Made by a program: the position numbers and the translations under genes. Source: an uncultured Planctomycetota bacterium (GTDB lineage: Bacteria; Planctomycetota; Phycisphaerae; Phycisphaerales; UBA5793). From it: a stretch of 39,251 nt of DNA. The notes below the pieces were generated by a model. It saw only the letters and a program-made list of their open reading frames with translations. It did not search any database and had not been told where the DNA came from. The stretch lies in NCBI GenBank assembly GCA_900696685.1, contig CAADHA010000207.1, forward strand, positions 1-39,251, in the 5' to 3' direction. Positions 23,482 through 32,490 of this stretch are shown here, in pieces. Numbering within the stretch: the first letter of the stretch is position 1; every line of letters begins with the position of its first letter.

Positions 23482-24375
23482 TTACTTGTCGTCCTTCTTA
23501 TCTCCGCCGAAGATGTTGCCGATCCCTTCGCCGAGTTTCTTGGCCTCGTCCCCGATTTTCATCGCGCCCTCCTCGGCGGTCTTGCCGAGTTGTTCGGCGG
23601 TCTTGCCGAAGGTCTGGACGACGCCGCCGTCGCCCAGCAGCACGGTGATGCCCTGGTCGCCGAGGTTCTGAAGTTCGCCGAGCCCCTTGGTGAGTTCGCC
23701 CGCGATGTCGCCGGGGATGAGGTCGCCGCCTTTCTGCACGGCGACAGTCATGATGGTCTTGAGGATCACGCCGGTCAGGTCGCTCAGTTGGACGCTCTTG
23801 CCGCCGCTGCCGACGTCCTTGAGTTGAATCACGTCGATGGGCACGTTGACCTTGGTCAGTTCGCCGCCCGCGGGCAGGAGGTTGACGTGGACGTTGATGT
23901 CGCGGATTTCCAGGTTGCGAATGACGAACTTCTTGCCGCCTTCCGCGGGCTTCTTGCCCGGCGGACCGCCGCCTGATTCGAATCGCTTGAGGTTCTCGAG
24001 GATGACCTTGTAGTTGGACTTGTCGCCGGCTCGTTCGAGGTTCATCGAGATGCCGTTGAGAGTGAGGCTGGGCAGTTCGATGACGTCTTTGCGCAGTGAG
24101 CCGAGCGAGACCGACACAGATCCATTATTGAGGGCGAAGAAGTGAGGCGATGTGAAGCCTCCGGGGTTGGCGACGTTGAGGCCGGCCAGCGAGAACTCGC
24201 CGCTCAGCAGGCCGACGTCGGCCTTGTCGAGGCTGGTGGGAACGCCAAGCGCATAGGTCGAGCCGCTCTCGATGCCCTTTCGCGCAATGGAATCGATGTA
24301 GAACGCGCCGGCCGCCACGGCCGCCACGACAACGAGGATTACCACCAGACCCAGCTTGATGAGCGCCTTCTTCAT
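23482..24375 (-). CDS. AsmA-like membrane-anchored periplasmic protein
   Basis: A 297-residue protein with one N-terminal transmembrane anchor (LIKLGLVVILVVVAAVAAGAFYIDSI) and the rest outside the cytoplasm. Residues 30-220 have the AsmA/DUF748-like pattern: GIESGSTYALGVPTSLDKADVGLLSGEFSLAGLNVANPGGF, then paired beta segments (LTLNGISMNLERAG; FVIRNLEIRDINVHVNLL; VNVPIDVIQLKDVG). Such proteins are linked to envelope and lipid-transport functions. The tail (about 245-297) is a charged amphipathic helix with repeats of GKTAEQLGKTAEEGAMKIGDEAKKLGEG and a Lys/Asp-rich end. The ATG at 24375 has AAGGAA about 7 nt upstream. It lies upstream of shc on the same strand with the repeat-bearing gap between. 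Family placement is by resemblance; function unknown. Confidence 0.68.
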   Translation of the reverse strand: MKKALIKLGLVVILVVVAAVAAGAFYIDSIARKGIESGSTYALGVPTSLDKADVGLLSGEFSLAGLNVANPGGFTSPHFFALNNGSVSVSLGSLRKDVIELPSLTLNGISMNLERAGDKSNYKVILENLKRFESGGGPPGKKPAEGGKKFVIRNLEIRDINVHVNLLPAGGELTKVNVPIDVIQLKDVGSGGKSVQLSDLTGVILKTIMTVAVQKGGDLIPGDIAGELTKGLGELQNLGDQGITVLLGDGGVVQTFGKTAEQLGKTAEEGAMKIGDEAKKLGEGIGNIFGGDKKDDK

Positions 24376-24567
24376 TGGTTGTTCCTTTCGGGTAGCCTGT
24401 GTCGGTTAACGATAGCGGCTAAGTTCCAGATAGGGCGACAGGGCGTTTTCCGGGGAATTGCTCAGTGGCGGGCCGGGGGTGCCCTCGCTAGTGTGAGGCA
24501 AGGTCGAGGAACGCGGGGTCGGCCGGCGTGTAATCAGCCCGCTCGCTTGTCCGAAAGGTGTCGCCTC

Positions 24568-25038
24568 ATGGAAACGTCCCTGATCATCCTCAAGCCCGAC
24601 GCGGTCCAGCGCGGCCTGATCGGCCGAATCATCTCTCGATTCGAGGACAAGGGCCTGCAGATCGTGGGCGCGAAGATAATGCGCATCAGCCCCGAACTCG
24701 CCGCCCAGCATTACAAGGACCACATCGGCAAGGGTTTCTATGACGGCCTGGTGCGCTTCATGACCTCATCGCCTGTGGTGGTCCTGGCGGTGCGCGGCGT
24801 CGGGGCGATCGCCATCTGCCGCAAACTCATGGGCGCGACCTTCGGGTCAAAGGCCGAGCCGGGAACCATCCGCGGCGACTTCGGAGTCTCCAACTCCTTC
24901 AACCTCATCCACGGGTCCGACGGCCCCGAGTCCGCGGAGCGAGAACTGGCGCTCTTCTTCGGCCCCGGCGAAGTGATCGAGTGGAAGCGCGCGACCGAAG
25001 GCTGGGTCTACGACCTCAGCGGCGGAAAGGCGGAGTGA
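24568..25038 (+). CDS. ndk: Nucleoside diphosphate kinase
   Basis: NDK, 156 residues, transfers the gamma phosphate from ATP to nucleoside diphosphates through a phosphohistidine. The sequence begins METSLIILKPDAVQRGLIGRII (family pattern ERTLxxIKPDAVxRxLxGxI). GPVVVMVL is represented by SSPVVVLAVRG, and RKLMGATFGSKAEPGTIRGDFG is the conserved nucleotide site. The active site NLIHGSDGPESAERE carries catalytic His115. The ATG at 24568 has AAAGGTG upstream and fits the family N-terminus exactly. It is slightly longer than the usual 140-150 residues at the C-terminus. The upstream gap is divergent with the AsmA-like gene. Confidence 0.95.
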   Translation: METSLIILKPDAVQRGLIGRIISRFEDKGLQIVGAKIMRISPELAAQHYKDHIGKGFYDGLVRFMTSSPVVVLAVRGVGAIAICRKLMGATFGSKAEPGTIRGDFGVSNSFNLIHGSDGPESAERELALFFGPGEVIEWKRATEGWVYDLSGGKAE

Positions 25039-25092
25039 CGTCGGGCGACTCCTGCACGCGGGCGTCGGCGGCGCGGACCCGGGCGCCCACCG

Positions 25093-26625
25093 CTACTTCG
25101 CCGCCCGCAGACGCTCGTCGGCAAGGTCGAGGCGGTACATCACCTGGTTGTAGTCGTACCGCGGCGTGCCGACAGGCGCGCCAGAGAACATCCGCGTGTA
25201 CGTGCCTTCAAGGTAGATCAGCCGCCCGCCCTGCTGGTCGAAGAAGGGATGATGCACGACGTTGTAGAATGAGTAGTCATCGTGGGTGATGATCTTCCGG
25301 GCATTCTGCCACGGCCCGATGAGCGTGGGCGACTCGAGGTACCACACTTCGCCCAGGAGCGATGAACCCCACACTTCCTGGAGGATCATCACCCAGCAGT
25401 TGCGGTACGCGTTCCAGTTGATCGATCCGCTGTGGCCGAGAACCTTCTTGCCCGATTCGACGTCGCGGGTCTGGATGAAGGCTTCCTCTTCGGTCATCAA
25501 CCCCGCCTGGATGAGTTCAACCTGCTGCTGCGCCTCGACAAGACCCGTGTTCTTCTTCCATGCGTACACGAGCCTGCCGGAGGCGTCGCGGTCGAGTTGC
25601 GACTTCTCCTTTTCGTAGCGCGTGCCGGCCTTGAGGCACGTGAACGCTTCGTACTGCTCGGGATCAAGGAGCGCCTCATGCTCGGCCCGACAGCGCATCA
25701 TCGCGTATGGCGAGGGGAAGTAGTAATACTCGATGTCGTCCTCCGTGCGTCGGATGGGATGGCTGCGCGAATGCAGCGGCATGTCGAGAGGAAACTGCCT
25801 GATCGGCTCGAAGATGTCCTTGTCGTCGTTGTACAGCGCGAAGCCTTGTTCGTACAACTCGCCGAGCGTCTTCACGCGCACGTAGTGGCAGTAAAGCCGC
25901 TCGCGGCCGGATGAATCGGCGGCGGTGAAGAGTCCGTCGAACCACACGGGGCCGGGCAGGTCGCCCATCGGGCACATGCGCTTGCTGAAGCCCTGCTCAT
26001 CAACGAAGTAACGGAGGTTGACGCCGACGGCCGGGTCAAGCCCGCCCCTGCCGGGCAGATCGGAGACGGCCCCGGAGCCGTGGAAGTTCCCCAGCGGGTA
26101 GCGCGCCCGGCTCGTGTCGCCCCAGAACCAGCGAATCTGCCCGTGGTAGATGATGCGCTGAACGGAGTCCTGGCCGAAGACCTCGCCGTTGAGCACAGGC
26201 TGCGCGACGGGCGGCGTGTCGCCGAGTTTCACGCTGTCGCTGTAAATGCCTTCGCCCGTGACGCGGTAGAGTCGCTCGGCGATGTTGACACGGCTGACCT
26301 CGAGCGTTGCCTTGCCGCCGGGCGTGATGCGCTGGGCCTTGCCCGCGTAGCCAAAGCCGTCGACGGGAAATGTGTAGCCGTGGCTCTTGACGTAGAAGTA
26401 GACGTCCTGGTTCATCAGGCCGGGATCATCGACCGCGACCACGCCTGCGCTGTCGGTCAGGAAGACGATCTCGTTGACCGTTCGGAGTTCGACGAGCGGC
26501 ACGCCGCGCTTCGTCTGCGCATCGACAACGGTGATGCGAAAGGGCTGGGCCAGCGCGGCACAGGTGTACGGGCCGACGTGCAGGAAGGCGATGATGACCT
26601 GGAGTGCGATCGGCGCGATTCGCAT
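25093..26625 (-). CDS. Secreted propeller-like protein, function unknown
   Basis: A 510-residue exported protein with a signal peptide at about 1-26 (LQVIIAFLHVGPYTCAALAQ). Residues 28-130 resemble a carboxypeptidase-regulatory/transthyretin-like module (FRITVVDAQTKRGVPLVELRTVNEIVFLTDSAGVVAV). The remainder has the look of a five-bladed GH43-like or DUF4185-like propeller: HGQIRWFWGDTSRARYPLGNFHGSGA, SGSINWNAYRNCWVMILQEV, LGEVWYLESPTLIGPWQNARKI and HHPFFDQQGGRLIYLEGTYT. This pattern is seen in enzymes or lectins handling polysaccharides, but I see no defined catalytic triad and give no activity. ATG 26625 is chosen for the signal peptide and a GGAG 5 nt upstream; an open frame continues upstream without merit. 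It converges on ndk. Confidence 0.7.
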   Translation of the reverse strand: MRIAPIALQVIIAFLHVGPYTCAALAQPFRITVVDAQTKRGVPLVELRTVNEIVFLTDSAGVVAVDDPGLMNQDVYFYVKSHGYTFPVDGFGYAGKAQRITPGGKATLEVSRVNIAERLYRVTGEGIYSDSVKLGDTPPVAQPVLNGEVFGQDSVQRIIYHGQIRWFWGDTSRARYPLGNFHGSGAVSDLPGRGGLDPAVGVNLRYFVDEQGFSKRMCPMGDLPGPVWFDGLFTAADSSGRERLYCHYVRVKTLGELYEQGFALYNDDKDIFEPIRQFPLDMPLHSRSHPIRRTEDDIEYYYFPSPYAMMRCRAEHEALLDPEQYEAFTCLKAGTRYEKEKSQLDRDASGRLVYAWKKNTGLVEAQQQVELIQAGLMTEEEAFIQTRDVESGKKVLGHSGSINWNAYRNCWVMILQEVWGSSLLGEVWYLESPTLIGPWQNARKIITHDDYSFYNVVHHPFFDQQGGRLIYLEGTYTRMFSGAPVGTPRYDYNQVMYRLDLADERLRAAK

Positions 26626-26766
26626 GGGCGGCTCCGTTCGGTTCGGGAGTGAGCGATGTGCGACTGGGGGATGGTAGTTAGTACGGCTGGTCCGTCGAGG
26701 GTGATTGGGCACATTGATTGAGTTCCGCGCCGATCCGCCGATCGCCCCGGTGCATCGGGACGCGCC

Positions 26767-26790
26767 GAAAATACACCCGTCCCTATTTTC
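26767..26790. repeat. AT-rich inverted repeat
   Basis: GAAAATA (26767-26773) and TATTTTC (26784-26790) flank CACCCGTCCC. It is a conspicuous AT-rich hairpin in GC-rich DNA and may belong to a dispersed family; no second copy occurs in this window. Confidence 0.45.
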
Positions 26791-26817
26791 AGGTTGGCGG
26801 GGCGCCAGGCGACGGCC

Positions 26818-26853
26818 AAGAAAAGCCCCCGTCGATCGGCGATCGACGGGGGC
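26818..26853 (-). terminator. Rho-independent terminator of the subtilase gene
   Basis: On the minus strand a near-perfect 14-bp GC stem (GCCCCCGTCGATCG paired with CGATCGACGGGGGC, 1-nt centre; about 11 bp with a 5-nt loop in practice) is followed by TTTTCTT. It lies about 85 nt beyond the stop of the subtilase gene that ends at 26938. It is the clearest intrinsic terminator in the window. The rest of the 312-bp gap 26626-26937 holds only this and the AT-rich inverted repeat. Confidence 0.85.
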
Positions 26854-26937
26854 GGAGATGAATGCCCTATCTGACTGGCCGTGCCTGACGCGCCGCGCGC
26901 GGGACGCGGTCGCTGCTCGCACGGCGCACGCGTCGTG

Positions 26938-28515
26938 CTACTCGATCACCTGCTCGACGACGTTGCTCTTGCGCTGAAACTCGGCCGCCTGCATCCAGAC
27001 GCGAACGCCCTGTGTGCCCGGCGGGACGCGCTTGCGCAGCAGCGCGTAGCCGTCCTGATCGGCGGTGCGGACGCCGGCGAGAACGGGGTTGGCGAGGTCG
27101 ATGGTGACATCGAGTTGCGGGACGTAGGTGCTGCCCGGGCCGCGCGTGCTGTAGATGAACGCAACGGTCGCGCCCGGCGTGGCGCGGAAGACCTCGGAGT
27201 CGCAGTTCACGCCGGCGACGAAGCGCGAGGTCTGCAGGCGCATAGGAATCTCGCCCGAGGCTGCGGCGACGGCCAGGCCGACGTTGATGCGACCATAGCC
27301 GTAGGTGTTGTCGATGCCTGGCGTGCCGAGGTCATCGCACGTTTCCTTGAGAATCCGCTCGACTTCGTTGGGAGTGAGCGCCGGATTGGCGGACCAGACG
27401 AGCGCGGCCAGGCCGGAGACCTGGGGGCACGCGGCGCTGGTGCCGCTGAAGTTGCCGTAGGCGTTGTCCGCCGTGTGCCACACGTTCCAGACTTCCTCGC
27501 CGGGCGCGACCAGGTCAACCATCGGGCCGTAGTTGGAGAAGGAAGACTTGACGTCCTGACGGCTGACGGCGCCGACGATGATGATGTCATCGGCGTCGCG
27601 GTCGTTGCGGGTCATGTTCTGGTTGGAGTTGCCCGCGGCCCAGATCATCAGCCCGCCGATGGACTTGATGTAGGTGGCCGTGTCGCGCACGGCGTTGTTG
27701 TCCACGCCGCTGTAACTGAGGCTGGCCACGCGGTCGCCGTTTTCGATTGCAGTGGTGGCCGCATGATTGAGCCACTCGATGGACGATCCGCCGCCGGGAC
27801 TGTTGGTGACGCGCAACATGCGATGGCTGAGATTCCATCCCATGCCGGTGATGCCGACGCCGTTGTTGCCGTTGCCCGCGGCGCATCCCGTTGCCTGTGT
27901 GCCGTGGCCGTAAATGTCGTTGATCTGCCCGCCCTGGCCCTCCCACAAACGGTCCACAGCGTTGTACCCTTCGCGGCGGTTCAGCCGCAGATCCTCATGT
28001 GTGATGCGGATGCCCGTGTCGCACACGCCCACGGTAACGCTCGGACTGCCGGTGTGGAACTCCCACCCCACGCACGAATCGAAGCGATCTGGCGCGTGGT
28101 ACCACTGGAGACTGAACTGCGGGTCATTCGGGCAATTGCCCAGGGGGTAGACGCGCCAGTTCGGCTCGACGAACTTGAACAGGCCGCTGCCCAGCAGGTC
28201 GTCCGCGACGGCGTTCTCGTCCTGACCGTTGCGCAGATCGAAGTAGTAATGGTCGGTCTGCGGGACGTGGAGGCGAGGCGGGGCGACCGAATTGAGCCGG
28301 CGCAGCGCCTGCTCATAACGCTCCTGCGCCGCGGCCGGCGTCAACCCCTCCTCCAGCCAGTGCGGAACGGACCAGGGCCGGGCGATCATCGAGCCCGAGA
28401 ACTCCTGAACACCTGGTTCCTCGACGAACCTGATTCTCACGTCTCCACCGGCGAACGCGGGCAGCGCAGCGGCGGCGAAAAGCAGGTACGCGGTCAGGGC
28501 GGCTCGTTGTGACAT
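26938..28515 (-). CDS. Secreted subtilisin-like serine protease (S8)
   Basis: A 525-residue exported peptidase S8. The signal peptide is residues 1-22 (LLFAAAALPAFA). Residues 25-125 are a propeptide-like region (GSGLFKFVEPNWRVYPL). The catalytic triad is Asp166 (VGVCDTGIRITHEDL), His204 (IYGHGTQATG) and Ser360 (SGTSAACPQVSG), with oxyanion Asn296 (WAAGNSNQ). The C-terminal 90 residues (ATPGATVAFIYSTRGPGST...VWMQAAEFQRKSNVVEQVIE) form a beta-rich module common on planctomycete secreted proteins. ATG 28515 has GGGAG 8 nt upstream. Followed by a strong terminator. It shares the RREGYN-x5-W-E-x-QGG-x-IND segment with the second subtilase at the window end. Confidence 0.93.
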   Translation of the reverse strand: MSQRAALTAYLLFAAAALPAFAGGDVRIRFVEEPGVQEFSGSMIARPWSVPHWLEEGLTPAAAQERYEQALRRLNSVAPPRLHVPQTDHYYFDLRNGQDENAVADDLLGSGLFKFVEPNWRVYPLGNCPNDPQFSLQWYHAPDRFDSCVGWEFHTGSPSVTVGVCDTGIRITHEDLRLNRREGYNAVDRLWEGQGGQINDIYGHGTQATGCAAGNGNNGVGITGMGWNLSHRMLRVTNSPGGGSSIEWLNHAATTAIENGDRVASLSYSGVDNNAVRDTATYIKSIGGLMIWAAGNSNQNMTRNDRDADDIIIVGAVSRQDVKSSFSNYGPMVDLVAPGEEVWNVWHTADNAYGNFSGTSAACPQVSGLAALVWSANPALTPNEVERILKETCDDLGTPGIDNTYGYGRINVGLAVAAASGEIPMRLQTSRFVAGVNCDSEVFRATPGATVAFIYSTRGPGSTYVPQLDVTIDLANPVLAGVRTADQDGYALLRKRVPPGTQGVRVWMQAAEFQRKSNVVEQVIE

Positions 28516-28576
28516 GGAATTCTCCCTCGTATTCGTTGTTTGATTGTGCGGGTGCGCGGAGCCAATGGCCCTACGC

Positions 28577-28603
28577 ACAGGGGGCCGCGATGGTTCCCCC
28601 TGT
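28577..28603. terminator. Possible hairpin after ribokinase
   Basis: ACAGGGGG (28577-28584) pairs with CCCCCTGT (28596-28603), 8-bp stem and 11-nt loop, between the ribokinase stop and the subtilase start. There is no T-tract. It could end the transporter-glycosidase-kinase transcript or sit in the subtilase leader. Confidence 0.35.
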
Positions 28604-28689
28604 CCATAACTCCGCGGAAGGCCGATCCATTCCCCGAGACTCTCCCTTTGCAGGTCGTCGCCCGATCCAGCGCTCGGTTGGCCCTGTCA

Positions 28690-29604
28690 TCAGCGGCTGC
28701 GAAGGAAGGCATCGACTTCGCCTCGCCGGGGCAGGGACGCCATCGCCCCCATGCGGGTCACGGCCAGCGCGCCGGCGGCACACGCGAAAGCAAGGGCTTC
28801 CGGGGTCTCGCGCCCCTCGCCCCAAGCGACGGCAAAGGCGGCGACGAAGGCATCGCCCGCGCCCGTGGCGTCAACGGACTCGACGGGGAACGCGGCCTGT
28901 CGCGACAGCAATGATCCGTCGAAGTGCACGGCGCCCGCGCGCCCGAGGGTGATGATGACGTGGCCGCGGCACATGGCGGCGAGATGCGCGGCGATCTGCG
29001 ACTCGGTGAGGCGCGGATCGTCGAGGCCGCAGAGAATGCGCGCTTCGCTTTCGTTGACGATGAGCAGATCAACCATCTCCAGAAGAGCGGGTTCGAGGGA
29101 GCGCGCCGGCGCTGCATTGAGGAGGACGGGTACATCCGCACGGCGCGCGATCTCCATCGCGCGCCGGTTCGCTTCGAGGGGCGTCTCAAGTTGAAGGAGC
29201 AATGCGTCGGCCGAGATGATGTCGTCGCGAGCCGCCTCGATGTCGCGCGGCGCGAGCGCCATGTTCGCGCCCGGCGCGACGACGATCGTGTTCTGGCCCG
29301 AGGGATCGAGCGTGATCACGGCCGCGCCCGTCGCCTCGCCTCCGCGCGAGATGAGGTGGGTGAGGTCGATGCGCTCGGCGGCGAGCAGGGCGCGCAACTG
29401 CTCGCCCCACGCGTCGCGCCCGACGCATCCGACGAAGGCGACCTCCGCCCCGAGCCGCGCCGCGGCGACGGCCTGGTTCGCGCCCTTGCCGCCGCCGTAC
29501 GTCCCGAACGGCCCGCCGAGAATCGACTCACCCGCGCCGGGCAGGCGCGGCGCGCGGATGACCAGGTCCATGTTGGTGGAGCCGACGACCACGAGGCGAG
29601 GCAT
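28690..29604 (-). CDS. rbsK: Ribokinase-family sugar kinase
   Basis: PfkB/ribokinase fold, 304 residues, cytoplasmic. It probably phosphorylates ribose or a related pentose at O5. The N-terminal signature VVVGSTNMDLVIRAPRLPGAGES and GGGKGANQAVAAARLGAEV are typical of RbsK itself (substrate-binding N, D and GGKGAN). PfkB signature 2 is VDATGAGDAFVAAFAVAWG with catalytic base Asp251. The region AAPARSLEPALLEMVDLLIVNESEA fits the hinge. There is no Shine-Dalgarno sequence; TAAGAT lies 5 nt before the ATG, so its own leaderless promoter is possible. It lies 102 bp after the GH38-like gene on the same strand, so it may also be read from the transporter promoter. Ribokinase identity is likely, though other pentoses or nucleosides cannot be excluded. 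Confidence 0.87.
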   Translation of the reverse strand: MPRLVVVGSTNMDLVIRAPRLPGAGESILGGPFGTYGGGKGANQAVAAARLGAEVAFVGCVGRDAWGEQLRALLAAERIDLTHLISRGGEATGAAVITLDPSGQNTIVVAPGANMALAPRDIEAARDDIISADALLLQLETPLEANRRAMEIARRADVPVLLNAAPARSLEPALLEMVDLLIVNESEARILCGLDDPRLTESQIAAHLAAMCRGHVIITLGRAGAVHFDGSLLSRQAAFPVESVDATGAGDAFVAAFAVAWGEGRETPEALAFACAAGALAVTRMGAMASLPRRGEVDAFLRSR

Positions 29605-29706
29605 GATGCATCTTATGGCGCGTCGAGTGGAGTCGGGGTGTGCTTCGATGTCTCACCGCGCGGAATGCGAAGGCGCAAGCGGCTTCGTGCAGCGCAGGAC
29701 CGCCGT

Positions 29707-32484
29707 TCACGCAGGCCCTCGATGCCGTGATCCTTGTTCTGTCTCTCGATGCACCGTCGCCCAGACCTCGCGCTTCGCGTCGAGGTCGCGGTACTCCTTG
29801 CGCCCCATGACCATGTCGGCGTACACCGTCGCAATCTCGCGCGGCCTCATGCGGAAGCGGACCTGCGACCATTCGAGGGGACGCCCGCGAAACTCGTAAC
29901 ACTTGCCGGTCTTGGGATCGATGGCCCAGTCGGGGGGATCGGCAGGCGTCACGGCGAGCCAGTGAAAGTCACGCGCGTCATCCACGCCGCGTCCCTCGAC
30001 TGAGCCGGTGGCTGAGGGGATCTCGCCCATGAGATTCGTCTTGGCGGCGCAGGCCACCGCGCCGACCAGTTTGAGCGTGACCTCGGCTTCGACGCCGTCG
30101 TACTCGACAAGTCGAATGACAAAGGGATGGGTACACGCGCCGCCGGATCGCCGGGCCATCTCGTGGCCGACCCAGTCGGGGAAATGCTCGCCGGATTTCA
30201 TGGACTCGCGGTGGAGCGCGGTGGCGAGGACAGAGGGGGCGCCTTCGACGGAGAGGGGGCCGAAGACGGGGGGGATGTCCGCATCAGGCGATTGGACGGT
30301 TTCCGCCTCGTGAAGGGCGTTCACTCGATGCCATTGATTGTGGGGACTGAGATTGTGCTCGTGCGCCAGGCGCCTCAGGTCGGCAGGAGTCGCATGGTCA
30401 AAGGGCCAGAGGAGCATCTGCATCCCGTTCCACGAATCCGTGAAGCGATCCTCATCCCAGGGGTCATAGACCTTGAGTATCTGCTCGGCGCCGCGCTCCG
30501 TGCGAATGAACTGCTGCGCCCCGTCATGGATGTACGCCACGCCGCGCGTCGCGCCTTCGGCCACATCGCGAAACGCCACGACGTGCTGAGCCGTAAAGGG
30601 TCGTTCGATGGTCTCGAACCATTGCGGGGACGTCATCCAGTCGCCCTTCGGATACTTGCGCTGAAACGTGCCTCGCGGATGAATGAAGTCCACTGCGTCG
30701 GGAGTGTCCGCCTGCAATCGATGCTCGAAAACCAGGGCAATCGGTGTGCGCAGTGCGCCGATAAACGCCCGGTCCGGGCAATCCGTTTCATCTGAGAGGC
30801 GAAGGACGACCGCATCGACAACGTCGTCCAGACTGATGGTAATGGAGAGGTACTCATCAGGGATCAAATCGCTGTACCGGGTCACGCCGACCGTCTGCGT
30901 GCCGAGTTTCATCGAATCGGCTTCGATCTCAACCTTGGCCGCCTGGAATCGATCGACCATGCCGTCCACTCGGCGCTCAAATCGCAGCAGAGGCTCCTCG
31001 GATGAGAGCAATCCATCGGGAAAGGCGGCTGAGCAAATCTGAATGATCAGCCCCCGCCTGGTGTCGATGTCCACCTGGAATGACTCCCGCGCAAGGCGAA
31101 TCGTCGTCTTGTTGAGGCGCGAGCAGCGCGCCTTGGGCAGGGGCCGCGTCACGCCGGCGTGCGGCAGCGCGAAGCCCAGCGGGGGCACGCAGTCGGTCAG
31201 CCGCCTGACGAACTTGCTCGCCTGCAGATCGACATGCGGGTAACGCTGCGGCCACCCTGATCGGTTGAACGCGATCTTCTGCCCGTCGCCGGGGATGCGT
31301 CGGCCGAGCAGATCCGCGATCCGAAGGAGAACGTCCTCGGCGAGGCGCGACGCACGCCTGAACTGCTCCTGACCGATCGACCCGCACAGTCCCTCGCACT
31401 CGTGGTTGTCATGATGCTGCCCGGCGAGCAGCTCGCGCCAGGCTTCATCAAGTTCCCACGTCGGATAGATGTCCCACTGCGCATACGGGCGGCCCAGCAA
31501 ACTCACCGTCGCCGCCAGCGACTCGGCGGTGAGGATCGCGTGCTCGCACGCGCGGCTCGTGCGCGGGTGGCGGTCTCCGTTCTTTCCCAGCGTCATCCCG
31601 TGCCAGACCTCATCCATCGTGTATCGCCGCACCGGCGCGTCAGCGCCAGAGCCCCGGGGCTCACGTGTCGGGGAAGATGATTCATGCGATGCGCCCTCGC
31701 CCGCCAGCGCAGCAATCACTTCCGACAGCGTCCCCGGAACAATCTCAAACCCGGGACTCGCCAGCAGTTCCTTCAACTTCGGCAGGAGCACTTCGCTGCG
31801 GCACATCCAGTCCCTGCTCGGCATCAACTCGACCCACTGCACGATCGCACGGGCTGGAGGCCCATGCTCCGATTCCCGACTGAGCGACTCAAACAGCGGC
31901 GCGAAGTCTTCCGGCCACTGATGCAGGTTCAGTTCGTTGCGCGGCAGCGTCGGAAGGCGCGAGCCGTCGATGCCTTCCCACAGGATCAGGGCGTGGGGTT
32001 CGCGCGGCACCTCGGGAGTGTGCCACGTCCATTGAAAGAACAGGCACGCGCCGGTATAGCCGCATTGGCGCAGCATCTGGGGCAACTGCGGGAAGAAGTA
32101 GAACTCTTCTTCCCAGAACGCCCGCGGCCGCACGCCCAGCAGTCGCCGCGTCGTGCGCACGCCGAACGTGAGTTGACGGATGTTCGACTCGCCGCCGTGG
32201 AAGAGGCCGTAGGGTTGGCCGTAGGAGCAGCCGACGGGTTCGACGATGCCCCGGGCGACGGCCTCGCGCAGTTCGGCCAGCGCTTCGGGGCACTCGGCGG
32301 CCATCTTCTCGTAGCCGACGGCGTCGAAGTTGACATTGCCCTTGACGCCGGCCTCGCGGCAGAGGCGGAGCATGTCGCGCACCGAGCCGGGCAGGACGTC
32401 GTAGCCCCACAGCCACTGCATATCGGCCCAGTGCATGTGGTTGCCGAAGGTGAAGTGGACGGGTTGGCGCGCGGGACCGGTCAT
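29707..32484 (-). CDS. GH38-like alpha-mannosidase family protein
   Basis: A 925-residue protein with no signal peptide. The order of domains fits glycoside hydrolase family 38: an N-terminal barrel (HMHWADMQWLWGYDVLPGS; FWEEEFYFFPQLPQMLRQCGY; LPRNELNLHQWPEDF), a three-helix middle domain with LLAGQHHDNHECEG, where HHD corresponds to the family's zinc-ligand His, and a C-terminal beta domain (VYDPWDEDRFTDSWNGMQMLLWPFDH). Oddities: the usual HxD zinc pair appears as HWAD, and the nucleophile region reads WEEEF where an Asp is usual. Activity on mannosides is therefore uncertain. It starts 6 nt after the stop of the AbgT-type transporter gene, so the two are probably cotranscribed. The likely job is cytoplasmic breakdown of an imported glycoconjugate. 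Confidence 0.78.
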   Translation of the reverse strand: MTGPARQPVHFTFGNHMHWADMQWLWGYDVLPGSVRDMLRLCREAGVKGNVNFDAVGYEKMAAECPEALAELREAVARGIVEPVGCSYGQPYGLFHGGESNIRQLTFGVRTTRRLLGVRPRAFWEEEFYFFPQLPQMLRQCGYTGACLFFQWTWHTPEVPREPHALILWEGIDGSRLPTLPRNELNLHQWPEDFAPLFESLSRESEHGPPARAIVQWVELMPSRDWMCRSEVLLPKLKELLASPGFEIVPGTLSEVIAALAGEGASHESSSPTREPRGSGADAPVRRYTMDEVWHGMTLGKNGDRHPRTSRACEHAILTAESLAATVSLLGRPYAQWDIYPTWELDEAWRELLAGQHHDNHECEGLCGSIGQEQFRRASRLAEDVLLRIADLLGRRIPGDGQKIAFNRSGWPQRYPHVDLQASKFVRRLTDCVPPLGFALPHAGVTRPLPKARCSRLNKTTIRLARESFQVDIDTRRGLIIQICSAAFPDGLLSSEEPLLRFERRVDGMVDRFQAAKVEIEADSMKLGTQTVGVTRYSDLIPDEYLSITISLDDVVDAVVLRLSDETDCPDRAFIGALRTPIALVFEHRLQADTPDAVDFIHPRGTFQRKYPKGDWMTSPQWFETIERPFTAQHVVAFRDVAEGATRGVAYIHDGAQQFIRTERGAEQILKVYDPWDEDRFTDSWNGMQMLLWPFDHATPADLRRLAHEHNLSPHNQWHRVNALHEAETVQSPDADIPPVFGPLSVEGAPSVLATALHRESMKSGEHFPDWVGHEMARRSGGACTHPFVIRLVEYDGVEAEVTLKLVGAVACAAKTNLMGEIPSATGSVEGRGVDDARDFHWLAVTPADPPDWAIDPKTGKCYEFRGRPLEWSQVRFRMRPREIATVYADMVMGRKEYRDLDAKREVWATVHRETEQGSRHRGPA

Positions 32485-32490
32485 CGCGGC

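Noticed and set aside
26881..28512. Plus-strand open frame of 543 codons
   Set aside because: It is the exact antisense of the subtilase gene and of its terminator region. No family resemblance.
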